From: RFQD01 sp049314515
GTDB taxonomy: Bacteria > Actinomycetota > Actinomycetes > Actinomycetales > Microbacteriaceae
NCBI GenBank assembly: GCA_049314515.1
Contig: JBMOEY010000009.1
Location: forward strand, 1 to 30,990
Direction: 5' to 3'
DNA length: 30,990 bases
The translations under genes and the position numbers were made by a program. Below are positions 22,450-29,896 of the stretch, piece after piece (positions within the stretch are counted from its first letter, which is position 1; each line of letters begins with the position of its first letter). The notes under the pieces were generated by a model. It did no database searches. It worked only from the letters and a program-made list of their open reading frames with translations, and was not told the origin of the DNA.

Positions 22450-22481
22450 ATTTACGAAATCCCTCCGAAAAAAGGATCGAT

Positions 22482-23492
22482 ATGACACACATCCCGCTGA
22501 CAGAGTCGCACGGAGCGGCACACTCGCGGATCTACGCACTTGGTGCCGCGCGAGGCGACGTGGTTGTGACAAACGACGATCTTGCGGGCCCTATCGAATC
22601 GAGTGATGAATGGATCCGGCAGCGCACCGGTGTCATCACCCGAACGCGGGCCTCGGCAAACATCAGTGCGGCTGACCTCGCTACCACGGCGGCCAGCGAA
22701 GCAATTTCGCGGGCGGGTATCGAGCCACACCAAATTGATGCCGTACTCATCTCGACTATCAGTAACAGCGTGCAGACTCCATCTATGGCTGCACTTGTCG
22801 CCGATCGAATCGGCGCGAACCCGGCGGCAGCCTATGATATTTCGGCCGCCTGCGCCGGGTACACATATGGGATTGCGCAAGCCGATTCCTTTGTTCGGAG
22901 TGGTCTCGCCAACTACGTGCTGGTAATCGGAGCGGAAAAACTAAGCGAGATTGTCGAACCTACCGACCGCACAATTTCATTTCTTCTGGGCGATGGGGCA
23001 GGAGCTGCCGTTGTGGGCCCAAGCGACTTCCCGGGGATTGCGAAGACCGTATGGGGTTCTGATGGATCCAAGTGGGATGCGGTGGGAATGAACCACTCGC
23101 TCCTCGAGTATCGCGATGGCCATGGAGAGGTTGCTTGGCCAACCCTCCGCCAAGAAGGCCAGACCGTATTTCGCTGGGCCGTCTGGGAAATGGCCAAGGT
23201 GGCACAACGCGCGTTGGACGAAGCAGGCGTCACCAGCGATCAGCTGACTGCCTTCATCCCTCATCAGGCGAATATGCGCATCATCGACGAATTCGCCAAG
23301 CAGCTCAAACTTCCCGATAGCGTATTAATTGCACGTGATATTGAAACCACGGGCAACACCTCGGCGGCTTCTATTCCGCTTGCCACGCACCGGCTCCTTG
23401 CGGAGAATCCGCAGGCGAGCGGTGGTCTTGCGCTACAGATTGGCTTTGGCGCTGGACTGGTCTTTGGCGCTCAAGTCGTCGTGCTCCCCTAG
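22482..23492 (+). CDS. fabH: 3-oxoacyl-ACP synthase III
   Basis: FabH starts fatty acid chains by condensing an acyl-CoA primer with malonyl-ACP; in actinobacteria branched primers are common. The 336-residue product has the catalytic triad Cys-His-Asn: C124 in DISAACAGYTYG, the histidine in FIPHQANMRI, and the asparagine in TTGNTSAAS. It also shows SSDEWIRQRTGV and GDGAGAAVV. AAAGGA at 22471-22476 supports the ATG at 22482. Primer choice cannot be read from the sequence. It is part of the aceE-fabD-fabH run. Confidence 0.96.
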   Translation: MTHIPLTESHGAAHSRIYALGAARGDVVVTNDDLAGPIESSDEWIRQRTGVITRTRASANISAADLATTAASEAISRAGIEPHQIDAVLISTISNSVQTPSMAALVADRIGANPAAAYDISAACAGYTYGIAQADSFVRSGLANYVLVIGAEKLSEIVEPTDRTISFLLGDGAGAAVVGPSDFPGIAKTVWGSDGSKWDAVGMNHSLLEYRDGHGEVAWPTLRQEGQTVFRWAVWEMAKVAQRALDEAGVTSDQLTAFIPHQANMRIIDEFAKQLKLPDSVLIARDIETTGNTSAASIPLATHRLLAENPQASGGLALQIGFGAGLVFGAQVVVLP

Positions 23493-23520
23493 GGTTGCCG
23501 GGTACAACCCCAGACTCGCG

Positions 23521-23526
23521 TAAACT
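23521..23526 (+). promoter_or_regulatory. Candidate -10 box of acpP
   Basis: TAAACT lies 35 nt before the acpP ATG, giving a leader near 28 nt with a strong AGGAG site at 23551-23555. A separate promoter would let acpP be expressed above the rest of the cluster. No clear -35 at 17 nt. Confidence 0.4.
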
Positions 23527-23560
23527 TGCTTACGGTCACACACACCACCAAGGAGAAGAA

Positions 23561-23809
23561 ATGGCACTGTCCAACGACGAAGTTCTCGCAGGTCTGGCAG
23601 AACTCATCAACGACGAGACCGGCATTGCGACCGAGACCGTTCAACTCGAGAAGTCATTCACTGACGACCTTGACATTGACTCAATTTCGATGATGACCAT
23701 TGTGGTCAACGCCGAAGAGAAGTTTGACGTCAAGATTCCCGACGACGAGGTCAAGAACCTCAAGACCGTCGGTGACGCTGTCACGTTCATCACGGCGTCT
23801 GCAGCCTAA
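23561..23809 (+). CDS. acpP: Acyl carrier protein
   Basis: ACP carries growing acyl chains on a 4'-phosphopantetheine arm. The 82-residue, strongly acidic product has the attachment serine S41 in the motif DLDIDSISMM and the usual four-helix sequence pattern (EKFDVKIPDDEVKNLKTVGDAV). The ATG at 23561 has an excellent AGGAG site 5 nt upstream; earlier in-frame codons are not ACP-like. The gene is flanked by its own promoter candidate and a downstream hairpin, which together would allow high, partly independent expression. Its arm depends on pantothenate (panB, 12396), and its octanoyl form is the LipB substrate. Confidence 0.97.
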   Translation: MALSNDEVLAGLAELINDETGIATETVQLEKSFTDDLDIDSISMMTIVVNAEEKFDVKIPDDEVKNLKTVGDAVTFITASAA

Positions 23810-23825
23810 GTCCGTCTGGCCTTTT

Positions 23826-23860
23826 GATCGGGCGGCAAACCCATCGTTTGTCGCCCGATC
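23826..23860 (+). terminator. Intercistronic hairpin between acpP and fabF
   Basis: GATCGGGCGGCAAAC (23826-23840) pairs with GTTTGTCGCCCGATC (23846-23860) over 15 bp with one G-U pair and a 5-nt loop. It lies 16 nt after the acpP stop and 66 nt before fabF. The following bases (AATTGG) are not a T-run, so it is more likely a partial terminator, a pause site or an mRNA-stabilising 3' end than a full intrinsic terminator. Confidence 0.6.
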
Positions 23861-23926
23861 AATTGGTCCACCGCATCCACAAACGTGCCGTGCTAGCGCG
23901 GCGTGAAGAGTGAAGGAATTTTGGTC

Positions 23927-25168
23927 ATGGCTGCAAAGAAGATTGTTGTCACCGGTATTGGTGCAACTTCTCCACTCGCGGGTACCGCACCCGAAACTTG
24001 GGCTGCCATTCTCAAAGGTTCATCCGGTGCACGACCACTGCTTCAAGAGTGGGTTGCCCAACTTGAGCTCCCTGTTACGTTTGCTGCCCAGGCGGCCGTG
24101 CCCGCAGTCGACGTTCTCGAACGGGTTGAAACTAAGCGACTTGACCCGTCCAGCCAATTTGCCCTCATCGCCGGAAGAGAGGCGTGGGCCGACGCCGGAA
24201 GCCCCGAAGTGGACCCCGGTCGACTTGCTGTCGATTGGGCAACGGGAATTGGCGGGGTCTGGACACTGCTCGACGCGTGGGATGTCCTTAAGGAGAAGGG
24301 CCCCCGACGCGTTCTGCCCATGACGGTTCCCATGCTCATGCCCAACGGGCCGGGTGCAGCTGTGGGCATGGATTTACACGCCCGGGCTGGCGTGCGCACC
24401 GTTGTTTCGGCGTGTGCCTCGAGTACCGAATCCATCGTCAACGCCTATGAGCATTTGCAGGCTGGATACGCCGACATCATCGTGGCCGGTGGCTCAGAGG
24501 CAGCAATCCACCCGCTTCCGATAGCTTCCTTTGCCGCGATGCAAGCCCTGTCAAAGCGCAATGATGACCCTGCGAGAGCATCCCGACCGTACGATATGAA
24601 CCGCGACGGTTTCGTATTGGGTGAAGGTGCCGCCGCACTCGTTCTCGAAACGGAAGACCATGCCTTGGCGCGCGGGGCAAAGATTTATGCAGAGGTCGCT
24701 GGTGGATCAGTAACGAGCGATGCGTACCATATCACGGCACCCGACCCCGAAGGCAACGCGGCGGCCCGCGCCATGCGCCAGGCCGTCGAAATGGCTGGTG
24801 CAAGCTTGAGCGACGTGGTGCACATCAACGCGCATGCAACAAGTACGCCCGTAGGAGACATCGCAGAATACAACGCACTTCGCCGAGTTTTCGGGGAACA
24901 CCTCGACAACGTCGTGGTGTCGGCAACAAAGGCGTCCACTGGACACCTCCTCGGCGGTGCCGGGGCGATTGAGGCTCTCTTCACTGTACTCGCGCTTCAC
25001 CACCGCACTGCCCCTCCCACAATCAATTTGCAAGACCAAGACCCGGAGATTGTTCTCGACGTCGCAACGGCGCCTCGGGACCTTCCCCAGGGTGACATCC
25101 TTGCGATTAGCAACTCATTCGGGTTTGGTGGCCACAACGCTGTCGCTGCATTCCGTAGCTACAACTAA
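23927..25168 (+). CDS. fabF: 3-oxoacyl-ACP synthase II
   Basis: FabF performs the elongating condensations of fatty acid synthesis. The 413-residue product contains the Cys-His-His triad: C163 in VVSACASSTES, the histidine in NAHATSTPVGD and the histidine in ASTGHLLGGAGA. The C-terminal SNSFGFGGHNA glycine loop is also present. The ATG at 23927 with GAAGGA at 23912-23917 is preferred over the GTG at 23903. It follows acpP by 117 bp, and the interval holds the hairpin at 23826-23860. No terminator is visible in the 16 bp before the convergent DUF3145 gene. Confidence 0.96.
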   Translation: MAAKKIVVTGIGATSPLAGTAPETWAAILKGSSGARPLLQEWVAQLELPVTFAAQAAVPAVDVLERVETKRLDPSSQFALIAGREAWADAGSPEVDPGRLAVDWATGIGGVWTLLDAWDVLKEKGPRRVLPMTVPMLMPNGPGAAVGMDLHARAGVRTVVSACASSTESIVNAYEHLQAGYADIIVAGGSEAAIHPLPIASFAAMQALSKRNDDPARASRPYDMNRDGFVLGEGAAALVLETEDHALARGAKIYAEVAGGSVTSDAYHITAPDPEGNAAARAMRQAVEMAGASLSDVVHINAHATSTPVGDIAEYNALRRVFGEHLDNVVVSATKASTGHLLGGAGAIEALFTVLALHHRTAPPTINLQDQDPEIVLDVATAPRDLPQGDILAISNSFGFGGHNAVAAFRSYN

Positions 25169-25184
25169 TCACGCTCGCGCTCGA

Positions 25185-25688
25185 TTAGCCGACGCGGTGG
25201 AGCCACGTCACGGATGATGCGTCTGAAGCTTCTCGAAATGAGTCCAGCTCGCGGTCCCATGGTCCACCGAGAACACGGTCGACTTGTTCACGGAGTGATC
25301 TGACATCACTCGCGGTCTCCTCCATGAGCGATCGCAATCGATTCTCGGTCACAAGATAGTTCCCCACCTCGTCGACATGGACATGAAACGCACCAAGGGA
25401 AGGTGTGTATATCCACCGCTCACCGGATGCACCGTCATCGCCGAGCTCCGTCACCTCGAAACGGACGTTTTGCCACCCGATGAGCGATGAGGCGATAAGT
25501 GAGCCGGCGCCATGCGGTGCGACCCACGAGAATTCTGTGCGAACAGAACCGGGGATGAGCGGTTGTGTGCGCCAGTCAAAATTGACCGGTAGCCCAATGG
25601 CACGACCAACGGCCCATTCGATATGTGGGCTTACAGCGGTGGGGGCAGCGTGCACGCACACAACACCCCGCATATTTTGTTCTGTCAT
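25185..25688 (-). CDS. DUF3145 family protein
   Basis: The 167-residue product matches an actinobacterial family of unknown function that is often found beside fatty-acid synthesis genes. It shows the family start MRGVVCVHAAPTAVSPHIEWAV, the central RTEFSWVAPHGAGSLIASSLIGWQNVRFEVTE (in two blocks), and a C-terminal helical stretch ending GGPWDRELDSFREA. No membrane segment or catalytic motif is seen; the protein is probably cytosolic. The ATG at 25688 has AGGAA immediately upstream; an internal ATG at 25673 is an alternative. It converges on fabF, separated by 16 bp. Confidence 0.85.
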   Translation of the reverse strand: MTEQNMRGVVCVHAAPTAVSPHIEWAVGRAIGLPVNFDWRTQPLIPGSVRTEFSWVAPHGAGSLIASSLIGWQNVRFEVTELGDDGASGERWIYTPSLGAFHVHVDEVGNYLVTENRLRSLMEETASDVRSLREQVDRVLGGPWDRELDSFREASDASSVTWLHRVG

Positions 25689-25789
25689 TATTCCTGCCTT
25701 ACCTCATTGTGAAGATTCGTCTTCCCCAACGACCTTCGAGGTGCATTCCACAGGAGTCATGCGCTTATTGAGTGTCCCATGCCCCGAGA

Positions 25790-25803
25790 GAATTGCGCAA
25801 TTC
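25790..25803. promoter_or_regulatory. 14-bp palindrome upstream of padR-like gene
   Basis: GAATTGCGCAATTC is a perfect palindrome. It lies about 80 nt before the PadR-like start and 25 nt before a TTCACA (25828-25833) - 18 nt - TAATGT (25852-25857) promoter candidate. It could be an operator, perhaps autoregulatory; the assignment is an inference from position. Confidence 0.35.
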
Positions 25804-25884
25804 CTTTGCCTCCTTGCCTCAGGAAATTCACAGGCGTGGTGCATCGTCAAGTAATGTCTCTCTGACAATCAATCGGGAGTGATG

Positions 25885-26442
25885 ATGAGCGTTCGCGACG
25901 CGCTAATGGGCTTGCTCACGCTCGGACCGGCGTACGGTCATCAGCTTCTTTTTGAAATTCACACTCGACTGCCGCACCGTGAGACTGTGAACCCCGGCCA
26001 GGTTTACGCGACGCTAAACCGATTGGTGGCTGGAGGCATGATCCTCGGCGCCGGCGCAACGGAGGCAAATCTGCCTCTGTACAAGCTGTCGAGTGATGGC
26101 AAGAAGGGTGCGAACTCATGGTTACGGGGAGAAACCGCTATCGATGTGAGTGATTGGTCTGAAGTGCTCGATGTCGTGCTTCTCACTTTCACTCTCCCGC
26201 AACGCTCTGTGCAAGAAACATGTCAGTCAATCAAGCGCCAAGTTGAGGAGTGGCTAGCGGTGGACACCGTGAGCTCGGATTCCCTGCGTGCGCTCGTCGC
26301 CGTCGGGCGCAGACGCCATGCCGAAGCTCTGACGCTCTGGCTCAACGAGGTAGCCCAGCACGCCTCGTCTCCGATGCACGTGACATGGGGGTTCAATGAC
26401 GCACGACCCGGTCGGGGCCGACGACCCAATCTAGTGAAGTAG
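25885..26442 (+). CDS. PadR family transcriptional regulator
   Basis: PadR proteins are dimeric winged-helix repressors, often of transporter or stress genes. The 185-residue product has the N-terminal DNA-binding domain (ALMGLLTLGPAYGHQLLFEI, then VNPGQVYATLNRLVAGGMI with the recognition helix, then the wing LPLYKLSSDGKK) and a helical C-terminal dimerisation part (about 110-165). GGGAG at 25875-25879 favours the third of three consecutive start codons (GTG 25879, ATG 25882, ATG 25885). The tail GRGRRPNLVK is basic. No transporter is adjacent, so its target is unknown. The 3' end overlaps the convergent DUF1684 gene by 12 bp. Confidence 0.85.
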   Translation: MSVRDALMGLLTLGPAYGHQLLFEIHTRLPHRETVNPGQVYATLNRLVAGGMILGAGATEANLPLYKLSSDGKKGANSWLRGETAIDVSDWSEVLDVVLLTFTLPQRSVQETCQSIKRQVEEWLAVDTVSSDSLRALVAVGRRRHAEALTLWLNEVAQHASSPMHVTWGFNDARPGRGRRPNLVK

Positions 26443-27273
26443 CTGCCCTGATCTATTGAGCACCTGCTTCTCACCCGCCGTAATCGCGAAGGGAAATCGG
26501 TTTTGTTGAGGTGGCATTGGGCAATTGAAGTGGTAACTGAAGGCGCAGGGAGGCAGGTACGCCCGATTGAAATCCAATGTGATGGAGCCGTCCGCGTTGG
26601 GTGCGCACAACAAAAATCGTCCGACCGAGTATGTCTCTGAGCCACTTGTCGCATCGGAAAAAACGAGCAACAACGCGCGGCCCTCTTGGAAAGCGGCGAC
26701 CGTGTACTCGATTCCTCGAACCGTGAATGAAATATCTGCCGGAATGATCTTGTCCCGCGTGACGCCCTCGTCTTTCAGGTGATCGATTCCTACCGCCCGA
26801 CCGCCCGGAATGGGTTCGAACCGGGCAGAGATTACCCAGTCGGGGTCGTAGTCGTAAGAATCAATCTTCCCGAAGTTCGCGAGATCCTCTGACGACGGGT
26901 CCCAAATACGCAAGCCACATTGCCCCGACTCATTTTCAATGACAAAACCGGATTTCCCGTCGGCAAACGTTAGACGCGATGGGCTTTCACTGCCTTTTGA
27001 AAAAATCGTCACCACGCCGTCGACCGCGATGTCATCCACAAAAATTCCCTCAGCTGCGGACGCTCGAACCATGAGCCCGCGATCAGAATGACGGGCAGCG
27101 GCCCATTCTCCCGGAATTCCCCAGACAGATTCGAACACCTGCGGTTTCCCTCCGAACCATTGCGTGAGGACGAGCGCGAGATTCCCTTGCGGCAACGTCA
27201 CCATTTCGTGGCGACGGCGCCGGTAGACGTCGTAGTCGTCGGCGGGCGAGGCGGTGCTAGCGGGCTGAGTCAC
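26431..27273 (-). CDS. DUF1684 domain protein
   Basis: The roughly 280-residue product matches the DUF1684 family of unknown function. The signature near the C-terminus is plain: YSVGRFLLCAPNADGS, LDFNRAYLPPCAFSYHFNCP, then PPQQNRFPFAITAGEK. An N-terminal part carries RRRRHEMVTLPQGNLAL. No signal peptide is seen. The frame is open to a GTG at 27303; I prefer the GTG at 27273 because the family-like sequence starts soon after and a TACGAT hexamer lies 6 nt upstream of it, the same layout as other leaderless starts here. This choice is tentative. The gene is divergent from the protease gene and converges on padR with a 12-bp overlap. Confidence 0.82.
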   Translation of the reverse strand: MTQPASTASPADDYDVYRRRRHEMVTLPQGNLALVLTQWFGGKPQVFESVWGIPGEWAAARHSDRGLMVRASAAEGIFVDDIAVDGVVTIFSKGSESPSRLTFADGKSGFVIENESGQCGLRIWDPSSEDLANFGKIDSYDYDPDWVISARFEPIPGGRAVGIDHLKDEGVTRDKIIPADISFTVRGIEYTVAAFQEGRALLLVFSDATSGSETYSVGRFLLCAPNADGSITLDFNRAYLPPCAFSYHFNCPMPPQQNRFPFAITAGEKQVLNRSGQLLH

Positions 27274-27386
27274 CCAACCATCGTAAGTTGCGGTTCCCAC
27301 CACGACTCGGCGACGCGCGTCGCATTTTGGATGTTTCTTGGACGTCGAGCACCATGAGAACAGTCAAAACATGGTTTGCTTAACGG

Positions 27387-29753
27387 ATGCATGGGCGGAC
27401 GAGGATTGTTGGCGCCTTCGTCGCGCTGGGACTTTCCTTCAGCGTGTTGTCGAGCTCGTTGCTACCCTTCGGTTCGGATGAGGCAGATGCGAGCGAATCC
27501 AGCGAAACTGACTACATCATTCAAGTTCCGGAGGACGAGCAGGCCGAGCTGATGACCACGCTGACGGACTTGGGCGTCAATCCAGATTACGTGTATGACG
27601 AGGCGCTCACCGGTGTCGCGGTGGCTCTCACGCCTTCCGAATTGTCGGCGGTGAGTTCGAGCGTGCTCGGAGAAACCATCTCTCCTGATCTGCCAGTGAC
27701 CCTGACCGGACTTCAAGTTCCTGCGCCGTGGAATCTCGCCATGATTGATTTGGTGAAAAGACCGCCCGATCAGGCATACGCCTATCCCGACTCGAGCGGC
27801 TCGGGCGTCAGTGTGTACGTCATCGATACCGGAATTGTTTCGAACAACCCGCAGCTTGACGGAAGAGTCTTGCCTGGCGTCAGTTTCGTCGACGGGGATG
27901 CATCAACCTCCGATTGTTACGGCCACGGGACACACGTCGCCGGAACAATCGCGTCGACGTCGTACGGCGTCGCAAAGCTCGCCAATGTTGTACCCGTCAG
28001 AGTCTTCAATTGTGCTGGCGGTGGCGCCACCGAAACGAAGGTCATCAAAGCGATTGACTGGGCCATCGCTAATAAGCCCGAAGGAACCGCGGCGGTTATC
28101 AACATGAGCCTCGGCCTCGAATGTTCTTGGTATTGCTCGAACTTGCCGATGCTGACCGCGGTTCAGCGTGCCGTTGCCGCTAACTTTGTGGTGGTGGTTT
28201 CCGCGGGCAACAGCGGTCTCAACGCGTGCACGTTCGCGCCCGCAGCGGCTCCGTCCGCGTTGACTGTCGGCGCCGTGAACAAGTCAGGCCTTGAGTCAAC
28301 CTGGTCGAACTTTGGACCCTGTGTTGATTTGTATGCGCCCGGCGTGGACGTCGTCTCACTCAACTACCGAAATGCGTCAGGTTCGGCGGCCATGAGTGGA
28401 ACATCCATGGCTGCTCCGCACGTTGCCGGCGCGGCGGCCCTGTACATTGCCGCCAACCCCGAGATGCTCGCCTCAGAGATTACTCAAGCGATCAAAGAGT
28501 CTGCTGCCTCCTCGCCAATCGTCAGCGCATCCGGACACGCAGGGGGTCCGAATGCGCAGTTGACACTCACTCCGCTACTTTCGAGTTCGAGCGTGGGGGT
28601 GGCGCCCGGCGCGCCCATTGGACTCATCGGCAAGGCATCTGGTGTTGCGGACGTGGACCTTTCTTGGGCGGCCGCTACGTCGTACGCGCCCGTGCGTGAC
28701 TACCTCGTCAGTTATCGACGAACCGGCGACGCGACCTGGACAACCTTCTCGTCATCGGCATCTCCTGACACGACGCGACGAGTCTCAGGGCTAGAACGTG
28801 ACACGAACTACGAATTTCGTGTTCAAGCCAAAACCGATATCGATGGCCCCTACTCAACCAGCTTTTCGGTAAAAACGCTGTCAGGGATTCCAGAAAAACC
28901 TACGCAAGTGACGGCGGGCACGATTCAAGCCACGAGCCTGGCGCTCTCTTGGTCAAGCCCACTGGCCAACGGATCCTCGATTAGCGATTTCGAATTGCAA
29001 TACCGTGCATCCGCAACGATGGCGTGGGAGACGTCAGCTCATGCGCAATCGTCCTCGCCCTCGCTCTCTGTCTCTCGTCTGACGCCAGCCAAGTCCTACG
29101 ATTTCCGAGTCCGAGCGGTATCGCCCTTCGGTGCGGGTCCGTGGTCAAGCACGACGACCGTGAGCACGCTGTCGGGAATTCCTCGTGCGCCAGACGGCCT
29201 CAAGGCCACGACGGTCTTGCCGACTTCAGCGACTATTGTGTGGGCGGCGCCGAAACTAAATGGTGCGCCCCTTCGTGACTACACAATCGAATACAAGCGC
29301 AACGTCGACTCAGTCTGGATTCCGTGGGATGACGGTGTGTCCACATTCTCATCGACGACGATAACGGGGCTCAAGCCAGGTACGACCCTCAACGTTCGAG
29401 TATCAGCGAAAACAGACTTTGGCACGAGCTCATCCTCGGCGGTTACGTCGTTCACGACAAAAACCGGAGTGCCCCTCAAGGTGTCCTCACTCAGCGCGAG
29501 TCCTGCACGAGCATCCTTGTCGTTGAACTGGAGTCCCGCAATCGCAACAGGAGCGCCTGTACGCGATTACGTCATTGAATACCGTGCATCGACCGTGAGC
29601 ACGTGGACACGATTGCGCGACGCGGTCACACCGATTCCTCACGCGTATCTCAATGGGCTGCTCCCGAATACGACGTACTTCGTGCGAGTCGTCGCGGTTT
29701 CAGCGTTTGGTGAAAGCACGCCGCAGGTTCAGAGCGTTCGCACGCTCCCGTAG
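27387..29753 (+). CDS. Secreted subtilisin-like serine protease with four fibronectin type III domains
   Basis: The 788-residue product begins with a signal peptide (TRIVGAFVALGLSFSVLSSSLL). Next come a short propeptide-like domain (about 41-95), an S8 catalytic domain (about 114-398), and four FN3 domains (about 407-497, 502-594, 600-692, 695-788). The triad is D147 (VYVIDTGI), H180 (GHGTHVAGT) and S340 (SGTSMAAPH), with oxyanion N275 (SAGNSG). The catalytic domain has six cysteines (177, 209, 246, 250, 281, 312), consistent with disulfides outside the cell. FN3 units meet at similar linkers (KTLSGIP, STLSGIP, TKTGVP). There is no LPxTG or C-terminal membrane anchor, so it is likely released. 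The ATG at 27387 is the only start that keeps the signal peptide; it lacks an obvious Shine-Dalgarno. Confidence 0.93.
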   Translation: MHGRTRIVGAFVALGLSFSVLSSSLLPFGSDEADASESSETDYIIQVPEDEQAELMTTLTDLGVNPDYVYDEALTGVAVALTPSELSAVSSSVLGETISPDLPVTLTGLQVPAPWNLAMIDLVKRPPDQAYAYPDSSGSGVSVYVIDTGIVSNNPQLDGRVLPGVSFVDGDASTSDCYGHGTHVAGTIASTSYGVAKLANVVPVRVFNCAGGGATETKVIKAIDWAIANKPEGTAAVINMSLGLECSWYCSNLPMLTAVQRAVAANFVVVVSAGNSGLNACTFAPAAAPSALTVGAVNKSGLESTWSNFGPCVDLYAPGVDVVSLNYRNASGSAAMSGTSMAAPHVAGAAALYIAANPEMLASEITQAIKESAASSPIVSASGHAGGPNAQLTLTPLLSSSSVGVAPGAPIGLIGKASGVADVDLSWAAATSYAPVRDYLVSYRRTGDATWTTFSSSASPDTTRRVSGLERDTNYEFRVQAKTDIDGPYSTSFSVKTLSGIPEKPTQVTAGTIQATSLALSWSSPLANGSSISDFELQYRASATMAWETSAHAQSSSPSLSVSRLTPAKSYDFRVRAVSPFGAGPWSSTTTVSTLSGIPRAPDGLKATTVLPTSATIVWAAPKLNGAPLRDYTIEYKRNVDSVWIPWDDGVSTFSSTTITGLKPGTTLNVRVSAKTDFGTSSSSAVTSFTTKTGVPLKVSSLSASPARASLSLNWSPAIATGAPVRDYVIEYRASTVSTWTRLRDAVTPIPHAYLNGLLPNTTYFVRVVAVSAFGESTPQVQSVRTLP

Positions 29754-29777
29754 CGCACGACGAGTCACCGCTTCATT

Positions 29778-29800
29778 GGAGAGAGGGTCGATGTCTCTCC
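29778..29800. terminator. Weak hairpin after the protease gene
   Basis: GGAGAGA (29778-29784) and TCTCTCC (29794-29800) form a 7-bp stem with a 9-nt loop, 24 nt after the protease stop and 8 nt from the tRNA 3' end. There is no T-run on either side, so its role as a terminator is doubtful. Confidence 0.35.
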
Positions 29801-29807
29801 TAGTTCG

Positions 29808-29881
29808 TAGGGCGTGCGGGACTTGAACCCGCGACCGACGGATTATGAGTCCGCTGCTCTAACCAGCTGAGCTAACGCCCC
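29808..29881 (-). tRNA. tRNA with anticodon CAT (elongator Met or lysidine-type Ile2)
   Basis: The 74-nt cloverleaf is complete on the minus strand: acceptor GGGGCGT with ACGCCCT (G1-T72 wobble), T8 A9, D-arm GCTCAGCTGGTTAGAGC, anticodon stem GCGGA/TCCGT around CTCATAA (anticodon CAT), T-arm GCGGG-TTCAAGT-CCCGC and discriminator A. CCA is not encoded. Initiator features are absent. The ACTCATAAT loop and GGTTCAAGTCC T-arm are also seen in E. coli tRNA-Ile2, so isoleucine identity after C34 lysidine modification cannot be excluded. Confidence 0.93.
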
Positions 29882-29896
29882 CAGCCACATCTAAGG

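Noticed and set aside
29778..29881. Attachment site of a mobile element at the CAT tRNA
   Set aside because: No integrase and no repeat of the tRNA end is visible within the window; only the composition shift is retained as a finding.
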